A DNA stretch of 64,000 bases from Eucalyptus grandis (lineage: Eukaryota; Streptophyta; Magnoliopsida; Myrtales; Myrtaceae): contig NC_052615.1 of the NCBI RefSeq assembly GCF_016545825.1, positions 30,563,088 through 30,627,087 on the forward strand, in the 5' to 3' direction. Shown here piece after piece: positions 22,341 to 34,986 of this stretch. Made by a program: the position numbers and the translations under genes. How positions within the stretch are numbered: the first letter of the stretch is position 1; each line of letters opens with the position of its first letter. A model generated the notes under the pieces. That model ran no database searches, was not told the DNA's origin, and saw nothing but the letters and a program-made list of their open reading frames with translations.

Positions 22341-24768
22341 ACATTGCACGTCTTAATTTAATAATTTTTCACTCTATACCATTATATTTCAACAATATTT
22401 AAGAAAAAAAAAAGAATAATTTGGAGTAGAGTAAGAAAACCTTCATTTAAAGTCATCCACCTCTTCCGAAAGAATCCAGATTCCATACATATGAAGTTTA
22501 ATTCCATGTTTTATATTTTTTATCTGTACCGGATTAATGAGGCCGTGCTTGGAATATTTGAAAGGATTTCAAATTTAAAACTTCATATTCGTTACATCGA
22601 TCATGTCAATAACTGCTCTCGACACACTTTTATGCTTGTTTAATTTAGATTAATCAGATTTTGAATTTAGTAATTGCACATTAGACGAGAATGTTCCATA
22701 CATTAAAAAATACATAATTTTCTTAATTGATTTTTTATAATGAATAACACTAAAGTACTTGAAAAAAAAAATCACGCTAAAAATAGTTAAACATATTTTT
22801 GGTGCATCCTGAAAACAGTGGCAAACTGAAAATGCGGAAATTGATTTTCAAGTAAGATTGACGACACAAATAATTTATTTTGTTTTGTTTTGTTTTACAA
22901 GGGATCTTTAACAAAAAGAAAAAAAATCCTGATGGAATTAAAATTATATTCACAATGTCTATCTATTAAATTCTAATTTTTCGTTCAACTCGATGTCGAC
23001 TAAAAACTACTTTTTTATTGAGTGAATTTTAGTTCTGACTTATAGTCTCTTTGCAGAATTTACAATGGATGAACTTTGACTTATTTTAATCTTAAACACC
23101 AGGAATGTTCATAACATGTATATAAATGTGGACACGTAATTACTTTTCGTAGAGTGAATTTTACTTATGACTCTTTTTTTTTTTTTTAAATCTTACGGTG
23201 CATGCACTTTGACATTTTTGAATCTTGAGCACTTGAAATTTTCATAAATATGTATAAACGTTCACGCCAAGGTTCACAGATATTTTTTTTTTCATAATTT
23301 TCCGAAATTTGAGGTCGATATAAAATTTTGGCAAAAAAAAAAGTTACTTTGACTTCGTCAATCAAACACCCCTTAAAACAGATTGCTTCACCAAATAGAT
23401 TTCACCTCCAAACATGGTCTTTGACACCGCATATTGAGATCAGTTTTCCATGGACAAAAACGATCCAATCAAATGGTAGAGTAGTGATCGATATTAGGAT
23501 GTTTGAAAAAAGACAACCACCTTCTACGTGCGTGTCCTTGTTTGAATACCCATGTAAAAGTGCCAATCTTAGTCCAGTCATATAGCACTTAGATTGCTCA
23601 AAATTTCTTATGTAGCAGAATCGATAAAGTCAGCCCATTGTGAACATATTTTCCCTAGTTGGACGACATTGACTAGGTCTTGTGGATGTTATGTGTGTGG
23701 CGAATAATTCCTCTTTCCATCATGTATCACTATTATAGGTGCTCTCGTTGCCTTTTATATATCGAATTATCAAGAATTGTCAACAAAAACTTTTTTTCCT
23801 ATGTAAATTTGTAATAACAAACTCTTTCTTAAGAATTATCCCTAACAAATGACACATAATACTCTAATTTGCAGCAGATTTATTATTCTCCTTACAAAGA
23901 GTACTTATTTTTGCACTCTCCACTCATTTGCTTCCCATTAGGGTTTGTACTTGCATCAATCAATCAATACTATTACTTGTGTTCAACCAAAAAACATAAA
24001 AGTATTATTTCTTATAGCATAAGTTTTGATGAGTTTTAATGTTGCAAATTAGCAATTATTGATGATCCTAACATTTTCTGTAGCTCTTCCCATAAAGTAT
24101 TTATTTTTTGGAATGTTTTAATTATTTTCTCTCAATATCTCGTTGAAGGATTGCCTTTAAAAGTGAGACGTGGAACTCTAATGTACAATAGATTAATTTG
24201 CAAGGAGTATTTTTCTTGCACCCTCCACTCAATTTGCATTTACCTAGGATCTGTGCCTGTCTCATTCAACACCATGAGCGTTGTTCGAATACGTGCTATG
24301 AAAATGATATCTCCCAAATGACAAAGTTGGCGATACACATAAATTATCTTGAAACGAAGTCGGTGGTTTAATCTTCCAAATGCAAGTAGAGCAAGTGGTA
24401 AAACCCATCTTTACACAAGTGCGGCCTAAAGCCTTTATTATTTATCTACAAACAATAGTCTCTTTTATCCAAGTGTCGCCCTGGCTCTGCACGCTTTCGA
24501 TTCCAACATCCCAAGAAGAAAAAGGCGAGACAGCTATGGACACCCCAAAGAAAAGGGAAAACTAAACAGTCATATAAATTGCTCGATTAAGAGCGTCTAT
24601 AGATGTTCATTTATTCAACTCCTTAAACTTTTGTTCTTGCCTCAGCTGCATACATAGAGGAGCTTGAGGCAATACACTCATGCAAGTACACTAGCTCAAA
24701 CTAACTTGAGCACCATTATTTCGGCATAGGGTCTCCTATAGAGTATTCCCTACGATTCCACTCTTACT
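22341..24768. other. AT-rich intergenic DNA, nothing recognised
   Basis: Only short ORFs (up to 85 codons at 23328-23585) without recognisable motifs. Several A/T homopolymer runs. No RNA gene or inverted-repeat element stands out. Confidence 0.5.
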
Positions 24769-25440
24769 TCAAGGGCAGAACACGACCCTATAGTTGGTTC
24801 CACCAGGGCAGGTGAAAGTGCTGGTTTGATCATCCTTAGGGTAACTGTAAGCATCGGGGCACCTATCCTTGAAGAACTTGGAGAAATTCGTGGGCCCGCA
24901 GCTTCCGGAGTTGCAGCAAGATGGTCGGTCTTGAACACGGTGCGGGGGTCGTTGCAACCGCCGGGCACCTTCAGCTGGGCAGGGCACTGGCCATTGATGT
25001 CGGCCGTGCACTTGATCCCACGGGTGCACCCATTGGAGGTCGGGCTGAAGTCCATGGGGACGTTGAAGCCGTCGACCAGGGAGATGTCAAAGAAGTCCTT
25101 GCCGCCGAACTGGTTCAACGCATACTCGGCCAGGGTGTTTGGGGGCTGGCCGAATGATGTGCATTCACGGACGCCGCCACGCCGTCGCCGATCGGCACTT
25201 GCCCTTCCCGGCCGCATCAAATTGGCAGTTAGTCCGGGGCCGATACGGGCTTGTTTCACCGGGCTGACGTTCGGGCTCCGGGACTGGCCTCGGTCAAGCC
25301 GTGGCCACCCCTGGGACTGCCGCAGCCCAGACCGTGTAGGGGCAATTGTTCCTAATATCGAAAGTGGCAGCATTGGCGCAAGTGAGGAAGAGGGAGAGCA
25401 AGAGGACGGAGGAAATGCAAATGGCATGGGAGCGAGCCAT
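24769..25440 (-). pseudogene. TLP-4: full-length osmotin/thaumatin-like gene with frameshifts
   Basis: PR-5/osmotin proteins are secreted antifungal defence proteins. The ATG at 25438-25440 starts [18 protein letters not shown] with a cleavage site after CANA, then [21 protein letters not shown] change of frame follows. RTNCQFDAAGKGKC is again in the first frame. [47 protein letters not shown] and [13 protein letters not shown] are in a second frame. After a 1-bp loss the first frame returns with [22 protein letters not shown] and [11 protein letters not shown], ending at TGA 24769-24771. The total of 672 bp is close to the normal length. It lacks the shared stops of TLP-1 to -3 and is a more distant relative. 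Sequencing error cannot be excluded from one assembly, but at least four shifts make that unlikely. Confidence 0.88.
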
Positions 25441-25534
25441 GCTTAGGGTTTGCTCAGAACTTGGTTTTGTGTGATTTCTTTATGTGATGGTACTTGTGTA
25501 GTAACTTGGTGGGTAATGAAGAAATGCACGAGGG

Positions 25535-25542
25535 TTTATATA
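25535..25542 (-). promoter_or_regulatory. TATA box of TLP-4
   Basis: The minus strand reads CCCCTATATAAACCC, about 95 bp upstream of the ATG at 25440. This implies a leader of roughly 60-70 nt, normal for PR-5 genes. Confidence 0.7.
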
Positions 25543-25653
25543 GGGGCGAGCATGGCTAGGGATTGGCGGAGAGAGGCCAACAGGTGTCTCTACCTGATTA
25601 GTTGATTGAATATTAGATGGGGCTTGATAATGCTGTCCTTGGCTTGGCTCCAG

Positions 25654-25663
25654 GTCAAGTCAA
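25654..25663 (-). promoter_or_regulatory. Paired W-box cores upstream of TLP-4
   Basis: On the minus strand TTGACTTGACC gives two overlapping TTGAC/TGACC cores, the binding site of WRKY factors, about 215 bp upstream of the ATG. WRKY control is usual for PR-5 genes. That these sites are used is an inference. Confidence 0.4.
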
Positions 25664-27299
25664 GAACGAAGATAAAGCCTCCACGATGCACAGAGGCTCA
25701 TCCGTAACCGGCCAACAATTTTTATCATTGCAAAGATACAAGTTTTCGCTGCAGACCAGAGGAGTTTTCTTACCGTGCGAGTGCTCGAGAGCTTTATGAC
25801 CAGGGAGCGGCTAATGGGTTTGGCAATTATCCATCATTCCGGCCCTTCTGCTTAGAAAGTTCAACCAGTCTTTGCTTTAAAACAATGAGCTCAATATCTG
25901 AAAATGAGGAAAAGGGAGAAGGAGCTGAGCAGAGAGAATAAGTAGGTGAACTTCTGCAAGACAAGTATGTGAGTTGCAGCGTACCTTTTTTAATATAAGT
26001 ATCTACATGTTATTTGATAATTACACGCATTAATGTTAATACTTTAGAACGAAAATCTTGATGTTGTCCCCTGATGCAATTCCCCTATGTCGATCAAATT
26101 GGTATTTCAAGTTTTGAATTGCTAGAGATTATATACTTCTTTATCATACATGTGTCCATGCTAAAGCCCTATTGAGAAATCTCTCTCTAGCATGGGATTG
26201 TTGAAGATAATGAAGTCATGTGTCAATCGTATCAATCTCATGAACTTAATGGAAGAACTTGATTTAGGAGTTATCAGTGAGCATAAAAAGTCACATGATA
26301 ATTCAAAATAGCATATACAAAAAAAAAAAAATTGTAATTTGACATGGTAATAAAATTTGCTACTCTTTTGGTTGTCTCAACTTCAAGCTCCATTGAGAGC
26401 TCTTCAAAAGTTAAATCCTAAATTCACTAGGCCGATATTGAGGGAATGTGCCCTTAAGATCACCTAGGGAGTCGGACATCTCATTAAGGTACACGAAAAT
26501 TAACTCAGACACTACTTGATCCCGCTACAGCAGAAAAAAAATCACTATATATGGTCATTTCAAGTATATTCATTCATTTTGAACTCAGTATTTTTTAATT
26601 ATATATATTTCCCAAATTTATAATTATCTAGATATTCTTTAATTTCCCTTTTCGAGATATTAAATAAAATTTAAGTTTCTCCATCAAGCCAAGATCACTC
26701 TCCAATATCGCAAAAAGATTGAATTCTCCTAGATAAAATAAATGTTATAAATGGCCAATCACTTGAAAGTTATTTTCGCTTAGTTATTTTTCTTTTTCTT
26801 TTTTTGGGTCTTTCGATGATACTATTGGGGAGGGAATTATTCTTGGGGGATCAATATTCACCATCAAGAAGAGTCCACAAACGTTATCGTCAAAGTATTG
26901 ACAAAGAAAACACGACGCAGAAGAAATCAAAAGCAAAGAAAGAGGTGCAATCACGTGCTTCCGCTTGTTAATCTAACAGGACAAGTCGCGCTCCTATCCT
27001 AGACAAGAACCGTATCAAAGGGGGAAACAGATATTGAATGGAAAGGTGAAGAAAAGTCGTCGAGGGGATCACCCGATAGGATTATTCCTGAGGAATCAAG
27101 AGAGGTACGATTTCGACCGGTGGCATCACAGGGAGCACCAATCCATGCGCGGTGAGCACATTATGTCGGTTCAATAGTTAGCACGCGAGAATTTGCATTT
27201 AAGGACGTACTTATTTTCGTGAAAAATAAATAAATGAATATTAAAAAAATAATTATTTCTATTGCTTATAAAAATAAATAAATGAAAAATATTTTTACT
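25664..27299. other. Intergenic DNA, nothing recognised
   Basis: AT-rich, with short non-conserved ORFs only. The part at 26870-27150 is less AT-rich but shows no coding pattern that I can recognise. Confidence 0.5.
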
Positions 27300-28090
27300 C
27301 GATGCTCTTTTCTCGTCCATTAGCGCGTGGAATCTGCACGACTTTGCACCACATCACAATCATGGAGAGAACTGGGTCAAGCTTCCGAGTTGACTTTGCC
27401 CTTTGGTTTCCCCTTTTTTCCAAAGGTTTTTCAATACTTTTATTGGTGCAGAATCCACGACTCTTCATAGTGACGCGGTTATGGATGCTTCATGCGACCT
27501 TCCATGGATGGGAAATGCAACAGGACAGAGTGTGAATGCTCTAATAATTCCAAAACGGATGGTGGAACCAAGCGGAGAATCGCGAGGACGACTTGAGCCT
27601 AGACTTTTTTGTCTAGTAATGGCACAACTATGGTCAAGCTGTTTTTTAATTAATTATATTTGGGTTGTTAAAGTCAGCAAAAGTGCGCAACAGATTTCAA
27701 TTCGATCTTTAATAAGGGCCAACCTCACATATTTGAAAACCAATTACGGCACGAACACGATTGATTTGCTTCACACCCATATAGATTTGACTACAATATT
27801 ATATGAATTTTCACATGATACACAGGCTGGATTTTAAAATCGATCCGTATTTCTACTACCTGTTAGTGTGTGAAGTTTTTATTTTCCTCTCATCTTGCGA
27901 ATTAACTCAGTGAAAGTACTTTTAAGTAAGGCGACCCTATTTGTTCGTTTGCACATTTCAAAACTATAAGAAATCAAGCTATAAGTGACGAAATTTAAAA
28001 CGTGATTGAAAGGCCGATGTCTTTAATTATTGCACTTCATATAATTTTAACATGAAAATCAATTGAAGAATTTGATAAGCGAAAAGATGA
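27300..28090. repeat. Duplicated segment X, copy 1
   Basis: Paralogous to 40610-41144 plus 49242-49422 plus 50596-51370 (copy 2), and partly to 54590-55210 (copy 3). Shared landmarks are TTTTCTCGTCCATTAGCGCG at 27306 and 40614, and AAGAAATCAAGCTATAAG at 27968 against the ATCAGGCTATAG sites. Each copy has a different set of indels. The 144-codon ORF at 27403-27837 is not kept in the other copies, so I do not call a gene. Confidence 0.75.
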
Positions 28091-28105
28091 AATATATTCC
28101 TTTTT

Positions 28106-28534
28106 GGGTTAATATCATAATGACCCCAAATCGACATAACTGTAAGTCTATAACAACTTTACCCGAAATTACCTTTTTTTTTATTACAAAAAACTCTTCA
28201 AACTGGTACACATATGACATATTTACCTAAAATTAATTTGTTTAATCACTAAAAATCCCAAATTATTATATTTTCATTCATTAGTTTCAGTAAATTAGAT
28301 TAACACCACAAAAAAAATAGTATTTTTGTGATAAACAGAAAGTAAAATCTCAACCTGGTGTATCCGTCAACAATTATGTATCATCTAATTCAATAATTTA
28401 ATAGAAATTAATGAAGAGTAAATTTATCATAAATGTATCAATTTGATATATTTCATATCATTAACTCTTCCTTTTTTATAATTCAAGGGTACAAATGTAG
28501 ACAACCGGATAAAAATTCTATTCAACTTAATCTT
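28106..28534. mobile_element. MULE-type MITE of the GGGTTAATA family, copy 1 (decayed)
   Basis: The left end GGGTTAATATCATAATGACC and the internal lines about ACAAATTTACC match the better copies at 53683 and 56771. The right end (CAACTTAATCTT) is diverged. The flanks TTCCTTTTT (28097-28105) and TTCCTTTTA (28535-28543) are a 9-bp duplication with one mismatch. Confidence 0.55.
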
Positions 28535-28549
28535 TTCCTTTTAGAGGTT

Positions 28550-28860
28550 TAAGATATTGTTGGGGGTAATAGCTTAACTTGTCGTATCGATCAATGCTCG
28601 ACTTTTCACGTCTACGGAACTTCGGGGTCCTTACTCTGCTAAAGTCATATGTCTGATTAAATTTTCTTAGATAAGTACTAGGATTTCTAGACCATTAATT
28701 TATTCTTAGTCGAACAGCAGGTTGAATTCAGTGATCGACAAGACGATTTCTTCGTGGAAAGTCTCTGCTATCAAGTTCGGGTGTTCTCACTCTTTCTCAG
28801 ATTTTTTTTTTTCTAGAATCCTATTTCTCATATCATGTGATGTAGCAATTACGTATAGAT
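28550..28860. repeat. Duplicated segment Y, copy 1
   Basis: Paralogous to 53575-53682 plus 54185-54340, with TTGTTGGGG..TAAT at the start and CTTAGATAAGTACTA and GAGGTTGAATTC-like blocks later. This copy lacks the MITE found at 53683-54184 and serves as its empty site. Confidence 0.65.
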
Positions 28861-29879
28861 TTATCAAAAGCACTCAACAGCTTCATTACCTTTAAATGAT
28901 AGGTACTCACCTAGACCTTTTAAATAGATAGATCGGGTCAGGCCAAATTTGAATTTAGTCTTAAATGGTCCGACACAAATTAACTCATTAATCTGTTTAC
29001 ACTTCTATATTTAAGTCAATTAAGGAACTCATTCTAATGATTTTTTCAAATATTATATTTTAAAAATACTTCCAAATCTAGGAAAGCTTGTTTTTTATGA
29101 TTTTTTTAAATGGTATTACTAAAACACTTTCATAATAAAAATTTAGTTGACAACTTTTATAATTTTTTTCAAAAATGGAGCCTCCGTTTTTTTCTTGAAA
29201 ACGTTTGTTAGGAAGTTAATTTCTAGGAAAATAATAATATTTTAATTGCATTTACCTGAAATTTGAAAATAAATTAAAAAATGTTTTCCACTGTTTGGTA
29301 TGAAAAATCTTATTTGATTTTCCTCCACGCATTTCTTTTAATAATTTTTTTATTTCTTTTATTTTATAAAAAGTTGATCTTTTAATTTTTAATTCTTTTT
29401 CTTTATCCTTCTTCTTCAAGTGATGGCCGTCCATGGCAATGGCCGGCGAGGTCTTAGCCTCACTAGATTCATAAGCTTGAGTCTTGCTAGATTGGCGAGG
29501 CCTTGGCTTCACCTAATTAGCAAGCTCGAGCTTTGCAGCATCCAACGAGCTCACCTCTCTTCTAGTTGGGTGTCATCGTGGCTGGCCATTGGCCAAGGAA
29601 GATGGAAGCAGGGGAAGAAGAAAGGAAAAAGGAAGGAAAAAAAGAAAAAGAAAAATAATTTTGATTTTTTAAAAATATATTTACAAGGCTGAAGAGAGAG
29701 AGTATGTGGATGAGCTTAGTGGGTTGAAAATGAGTTCTAAACTTATCCCACTTAGATCCATCTATTTTGGCCTTTAAGTTTAAAATCCATTTGAGGTAGG
29801 TTCTTCAAAATTGAATTACTCATTTTGACCAGTCTAGTATTCACCTATTATATGAGTAAAAAATAGGATTGTATGTAAC
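28861..29879. other. AT-rich DNA with a GC-rich CTCGCC-type block
   Basis: The block at 29415-29600 (GGCGAGGTCTTAGCCTCAC and similar) resembles those at 37860-38100 and 51820-52090. The ORFs over it are not genes. Element ends could not be set. Confidence 0.4.
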
Positions 29880-29884
29880 AATAA

Positions 29885-30490
29885 TATGGGGAAAAATTCC
29901 AAATAAGGACTCAAAGTACCCTCGGTTACTCAAATAAGAGCCCAAAGTGAATCTTATTTCAAAGAAGGGCTTGAAGTAAATTTTGTATCAAATAAAAGCA
30001 TGAAGTGCCATATCAATTTCAAAGAATGACTTAACCTCATCGGTTGGTTAAAGGCATTTTCGTTCTTTACTTTTTATTATTTTGTTTAATTTTTTCTGTT
30101 TCTATTCTTTTCTATAAAAAAAAAAAAAAAGAAAAAGAAAATATAGGCGGGAGGGACAGGCCACCTGTGTTTCTTTTTTCAATTTGTTTCTTTAGTTTAA
30201 GCCTTTTTTTTTTTTTTTTTGAAAAGAAAAAAAGAAAAAGAGAAAAAAAAATAAGAAGATAAGAAAAACTAAAGGATGGAAATACCCTTGAAGGCCAAGT
30301 CCTTCATTGAGACTTACATGACCACTTCAAGCCCTTATTTTAAATAAGATCCACTTCAAACCCTTATTTAAAATATAAAAAAAAAAAAAAAAAAGCACTT
30401 TAGGCCTTTATTTGAGACATGATTTACTTGAGATCCTTATTTAAGAAATTGATGGCACTTTGGACTCTCATTTGGAATTTTCTCTATGTT
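29885..30490. mobile_element. Inverted-repeat element with long termini
   Basis: The first 90 bp (starting GGGGAAAAATTCCAAATAAG) recur inverted at the right end (ending TTTGGAATTTTCTCTATG), with the repeated theme AAATAAG...CTCAAAGT. The inner part is A/T homopolymers with a small GC patch. No target duplication was seen; the outer ends may extend by about 10 bp. No coding capacity. Confidence 0.55.
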
Positions 30491-30606
30491 GTTATTAGGC
30501 ACCATTACTAGAACAATATATGTCATCTCGTCTCCCTTTTGTTTGCATAGGCAAGTTGCACATTTAATCTTTATTATCTTTAAATATGCCACAATTTAGC
30601 CCCTAC

Positions 30607-31262
30607 ACCTTAGGAAGTATTGACACTCTTCAAGAGCTTTCACACCATGTTAAATATTCGTTATGTGTCCGACACTCTCGGACACTTAACACATATCAAA
30701 AAATCGGACACTTGATTAACTTTCCCGATACTCTTCAATACTCGAGTCGAAATTTCGACATGTGATTCCAACACGCCAGGTCAATTTTAAATTTTTTTAA
30801 TAAATGGTACGTCAAAATATATATATGTGAAAAAATTAATAATAATAATAATAAAAATTGGAAAAGAAGAAAAATATAGTTTTATCTTTTCTTCTAACTT
30901 TCACTTCCCGTCATATATAATTCACCTCTCAATTTTTTTTCTCTCTTTTCTTCCAACTCATTTGATTCAAGAGTCTAGAATGTGAATTGTTTTTTTTTTC
31001 TCTAAGTTTTATGGATTATTGTAATAGAATTGAAATTGTCAAATTAAAATAATGAATAATTTTAATAAATGGTGGATTATTATTTTTAGTGTAAATTCAT
31101 TTTAGGCTTTTTTTATTATTTATTTATTTATAAATTTGAATCAAATTAATGATAATTTATTGTATATAAAAATATTTATTTAATTTATAACATGTCTCAA
31201 AATGTTAGAGTTCTCTATTTTTTAAACAACGTATCGCGCGCGTTGCGTATCATTGTCGATGC
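30607..31262 (-). mobile_element. MITE of the GTAGCACCGACAC family (copy 2, inverted)
   Basis: The right end, read on minus, is AAGTAGCATCGACAATGATACG and the following AT-rich run parallels 6040-6240. The left end carries the GTGTCCGACACTC and GGACACTT motifs. No clear target duplication. Confidence 0.5.
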
Positions 31263-32160
31263 TACTTAATTGTGAAGACTTGTTCTTTATTTTATGGAAA
31301 TATAAGGAAATCGACCAATTTTTGGTGAAATATCGACTGAAATTGCACGTGTTTGTTCGTTCGAATAAAATGCGCGGACCCCATGCAGGCAACCACCGCC
31401 ATGACAGCGGGCCTCACAGCAATTGCAAGGAAACATTCCCTGCCTCCTCATTTTTTTATGACACTTTCCATCAAAGGCATATAAAATCTGTCTGTTAGGG
31501 TAGTACATGCACGTCTCTCTCAATTTAGTTGAATTAGTTCAGCATTATAAATATATATAATTGAAAAATTACTAATTTCTTTAATCTCTACCTAAAAGAT
31601 GTGTTTCCGAGCTAACAAGTGTAGCTTTATGCGTGGTTTGATTGTACTTTTTTAGGCTTTTTTTCTAATGAATTTCATGAGAATTTTCAATAAAGTGGAA
31701 ATAAAAAAAATATGGAAAAGTGGATCGTTAAATCATAATTTTTCTCATTGAATTTTTTTTTCATATTCTAAGAGTACTTTGAAAGCTTGCTATATTAAGT
31801 TATTTGACGATCTACAGATGGCTTTTAAATGAGTGGATTATTTACCAACCAATCAAGTTCTACGCCGCACTTCATATACTTACTTCTTAGAAGAACTTAC
31901 TATAATTATTATCTTTTATGTTACTAGCTACTTAGACTAATCCATAGAGTTTTACTTTTCTTAATTCAAGAAGTATTAATTGCGTAGGTTGGACCCATTT
32001 TCTCTTTCACGTAGAAGTGGATCTCATATGTATATGGGGGATTTAGGCATTAGAAAGATAACAATATTTCGACAAAATAAAAAAAACAACGTATAAAATA
32101 ATTTGACATATTTAGAGTGTCATTCACTTTCAAGACTTCTAGCAATATTTGTAGTTCATA
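31263..32160. other. Intergenic DNA, nothing recognised
   Basis: A short, less AT-rich stretch at 31370-31510 has overlapping 78-81-codon ORFs on both strands without familiar motifs. Confidence 0.45.
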
Positions 32161-33005
32161 ATATTGCAAGTTTGAAAATATTTTGAAAAGCAGTTATGTA
32201 CTCCTAAAGTATTTTGCCCAAAAGTAGATAACAACAGTTGCTTTGAATTGTTGACTCGGAAAAAATAGGCATTGAACTCCAAGAACTTCATAATACTTTT
32301 ATCTAACAACAAAACTTTCCATAAAAGGCCTTAATTATTGAATTTGAGTGCCCGACACTACTTTTAAAAATCTACCCAAACTAAAGTATTGCTTTATATT
32401 TTTCTGCATGAAGGTGCTACATAGCTATGTAGAACCTTACATTATGTGTTTGCCTTATTGTGTCCAAGAACTCCGCAAGTCACAACTGTGATTAGAAGTT
32501 AGCTGGCTTTGATGAAGTTTAGCATGGTAGCTCTATTTCTATTCATTAACAATATCACAAGTTACATGCACGAATAGGTAAGGATACTAAATTAATCATA
32601 CTGTGGCAAATTGAAAGCAGCTATTTGGGTAAATGATGATATTTACATACCCAACAAGAACTTAATATTTTCTTTGTCGATCTATTTTGTATAACTCTTT
32701 ACTATTCCTAGATAAGACGTCATAGCCACCCCCTAAAAAGGAGAAGCAAGATATGCTCTCAAGGCAATATGTTTCCAAAATTAATAAAGCCTGATGCACA
32801 AGATGGCTATGTTGATTAGACCTTTCATATTAGTTCTACATTGATGGTCAAATTTAGGATACAAGCCCACCGTGAACAGACATTAAATTCAAGAGAACTA
32901 CGCATCTACTTGGCATCACCAAGGTGACTAAGAGTTACCCCATTTTAATTATGACAACGCGAATCTGCTATTGTTTAGTTATACATAGTAAATTAGCTTT
33001 CTTAG

Positions 33006-34700
33006 TTAGTACCAGAATTGATCCCAGTCCTGCAAGAACAGTTCGCTATCATCGGGCAGCATCTCCATGTCAATACAGCTTCCTAGTCCTCCTGCTTGCA
33101 ATGGAATTGTCCCAAGGTCTTTGGAGGCGCATGAACTGTCTGGTGATGAGCTTGCTCTCTCCATGGGCGGAGAACTGCCTCGACGAGATGATGTCATTTC
33201 TAGAGGATGTCGATCATCATTCGGCATGGTGTTCTGTTGAAATGTCTGGCTGCTTCTAATGATTTCTCCCATCGGTCTTCGGTCGAAAGACCTCAAGGTC
33301 TTCGTTTTCTTGTACACCGGCACACACTGAATTCATGCCTTGGCTGCAATCATATACACAAATGAGAGACATTAGTCATGTGCCGTTGTTCGACTCGTGC
33401 GTGTTCTGACAACAAGGACTCAAAAGAGACAATCCAATCTGCTGTGGTCTATTACATTTTATTTTTTCCGGTTCAAGAATTGGCGTAGATCTATTTGCGT
33501 ATGGAAGTGACCGGTTGAGTATTAGATTGAAAACTCAATGCGATAATAGAACATGTACAGATAAAGACGAAAGGGAAATTGTCCAGGTTGGTGCAAGCAC
33601 TTGCACTTATGTTGCCTGGATCTTCTTGTCTTGATTACTCTTAATACCATTGCAGTGACGCCACCACTCCAGCATAACAATGTCCAGAATAAGATTACGC
33701 AACATTTGAAAGTATGTTAAATTATCGTACAGTTTTTTCGATAAACATTGGATTAGGGCATCACATACCACCACTGGGATCTCTTCAGGAGAAGAAGCCT
33801 CCCCTTCGGTGGCCCTGTATTCATTCATCTTCCATTCAGTTTTCACGCCGCTCGGAGCCCGTCCTGTATAGAACACCATTGTTCTCTTCACCCCCACTAT
33901 GCGATTGCTCGAGTAGACTAAACTGGGAGAGCCCGTAGCTTTCCAGTACCCAGTGGTCGTGAGCCGCCTCGGCCTCCCGCCACGGTACTCACTCTCTTGC
34001 CTTGGGATGAAGAAGAACCATTGCTCCGGATCTCCACAGCATAGATCTCCTGCAAATTCTGGATCCAGAAGAATTTTGTTTCATGATAGAATAGAGAGTA
34101 TGGATCAAAGATCTGTAATCTTTCTTTGGTGGAATTGTAACTGTTTTTTAAATAGTTCTAACACATTAGCATGTGTTCAAAATTGTTCATGAGATTATAT
34201 ACCGTCCATAAATATTGTGGATGCATATGAACACTGCTTGGGGAAATAAAAATCGTAAATTATGGAATGATCCTCCAACTTATTTAGAAGAAAACCATAC
34301 ATCCTGAATACTACAAAAAGTCAAACCCATCGCATTAAACTTATTTAGAATAAAACCGTACATTTATATCCATAAATTAGGACCTAACAGGTACAACTTC
34401 CTTATTAAATGCTCCAAATTTTCGTTGGTTCGTCTCTTCTCAGACAAGGGCAGAAAAAGTGAAGCCCATCATCTATTATCCGTCGTACTATGTTCTCCCA
34501 CACTCGTATTACTTAATAAGAGACTTCGTTTCGAAGGAGTGTCCATTTTATAATTCATAAAAATGCAAGAAAACTTAAATGAGAAGCATCTGAGGCCACT
34601 GTTTCAGTAAAGTCGAAAAGGGCAAATAGCATAGAAAATACACATAATAAAAAGCTGGATCGAGAATGATAATATTGAGGTTAATTAATATAGAAATGCC

Positions 34701-34731
<31 letters not shown>

Positions 34732-34931
34732 AAGAGGAGGAGCAGTGTCAAGGATTGGGACATACGGGGAAGGTCCGACGGATGGAACTCATAGATATCA
34801 ACAACCGGTATGACCCGGTGAATAAGCCCGTGCAGAGCCTGTCTTGTTCCCTCGAGCTTGTTTCGTAAATAGAACGAAACCAACTCTTCTTCGGTCGGGA
34901 AGAATCTGAACCCTGGTGGCAAATCCTCCAT
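33006..34931 (-). pseudogene. NAC-A: NAC090-like transcription factor, frameshifted
   Basis: Exons on the minus strand are 34766-34931 (166 bp), 33769-34049 (281 bp) and 33006-33343. Introns have GT/AG ends: 716 bp with donor GTATG, and 425 bp with donor GTATG and acceptor TTGCAG. Exons 1 and 2 encode an intact NAC domain: [46 protein letters not shown] and [14 protein letters not shown]. In exon 3, after HEFSVCR, one G of the CGGGTG seen in NAC-B is missing. The frame shifts and a TGA follows at 33293-33295, giving about 165 residues without the C-terminal half. The rest of exon 3 stays conserved in the old frame ([14 protein letters not shown] to DWDQFW), so the loss looks recent. The family resemblance is to Arabidopsis NAC090, a nuclear regulator. 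Confidence 0.85.
34702..34740. repeat. (AAG)n microsatellite in NAC-A intron 1
   Basis: A trinucleotide run near the 5' end of intron 1 (CTT on the coding strand). NAC-B has a shorter one at 59800-59824. Confidence 0.9.
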
Positions 34932-34986
34932 CTCTCTCTCTCAACAACTTGCTTATGGCTTTTGTATCTTTTTGCTTTTGTTTGCA

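Noticed and set aside
24826..25446. 206-codon plus-strand ORF
   Set aside because: Antisense shadow of TLP-4, without familiar motifs.
27403..27837. 144-codon ORF in segment X copy 1
   Set aside because: X copies 2 and 3 have indels that break the frame; no recognisable domain.
31253..31523. Overlapping 78-81-codon ORFs on both strands
   Set aside because: No motifs, no paralogue and overlapping frames, so no basis to call a gene.
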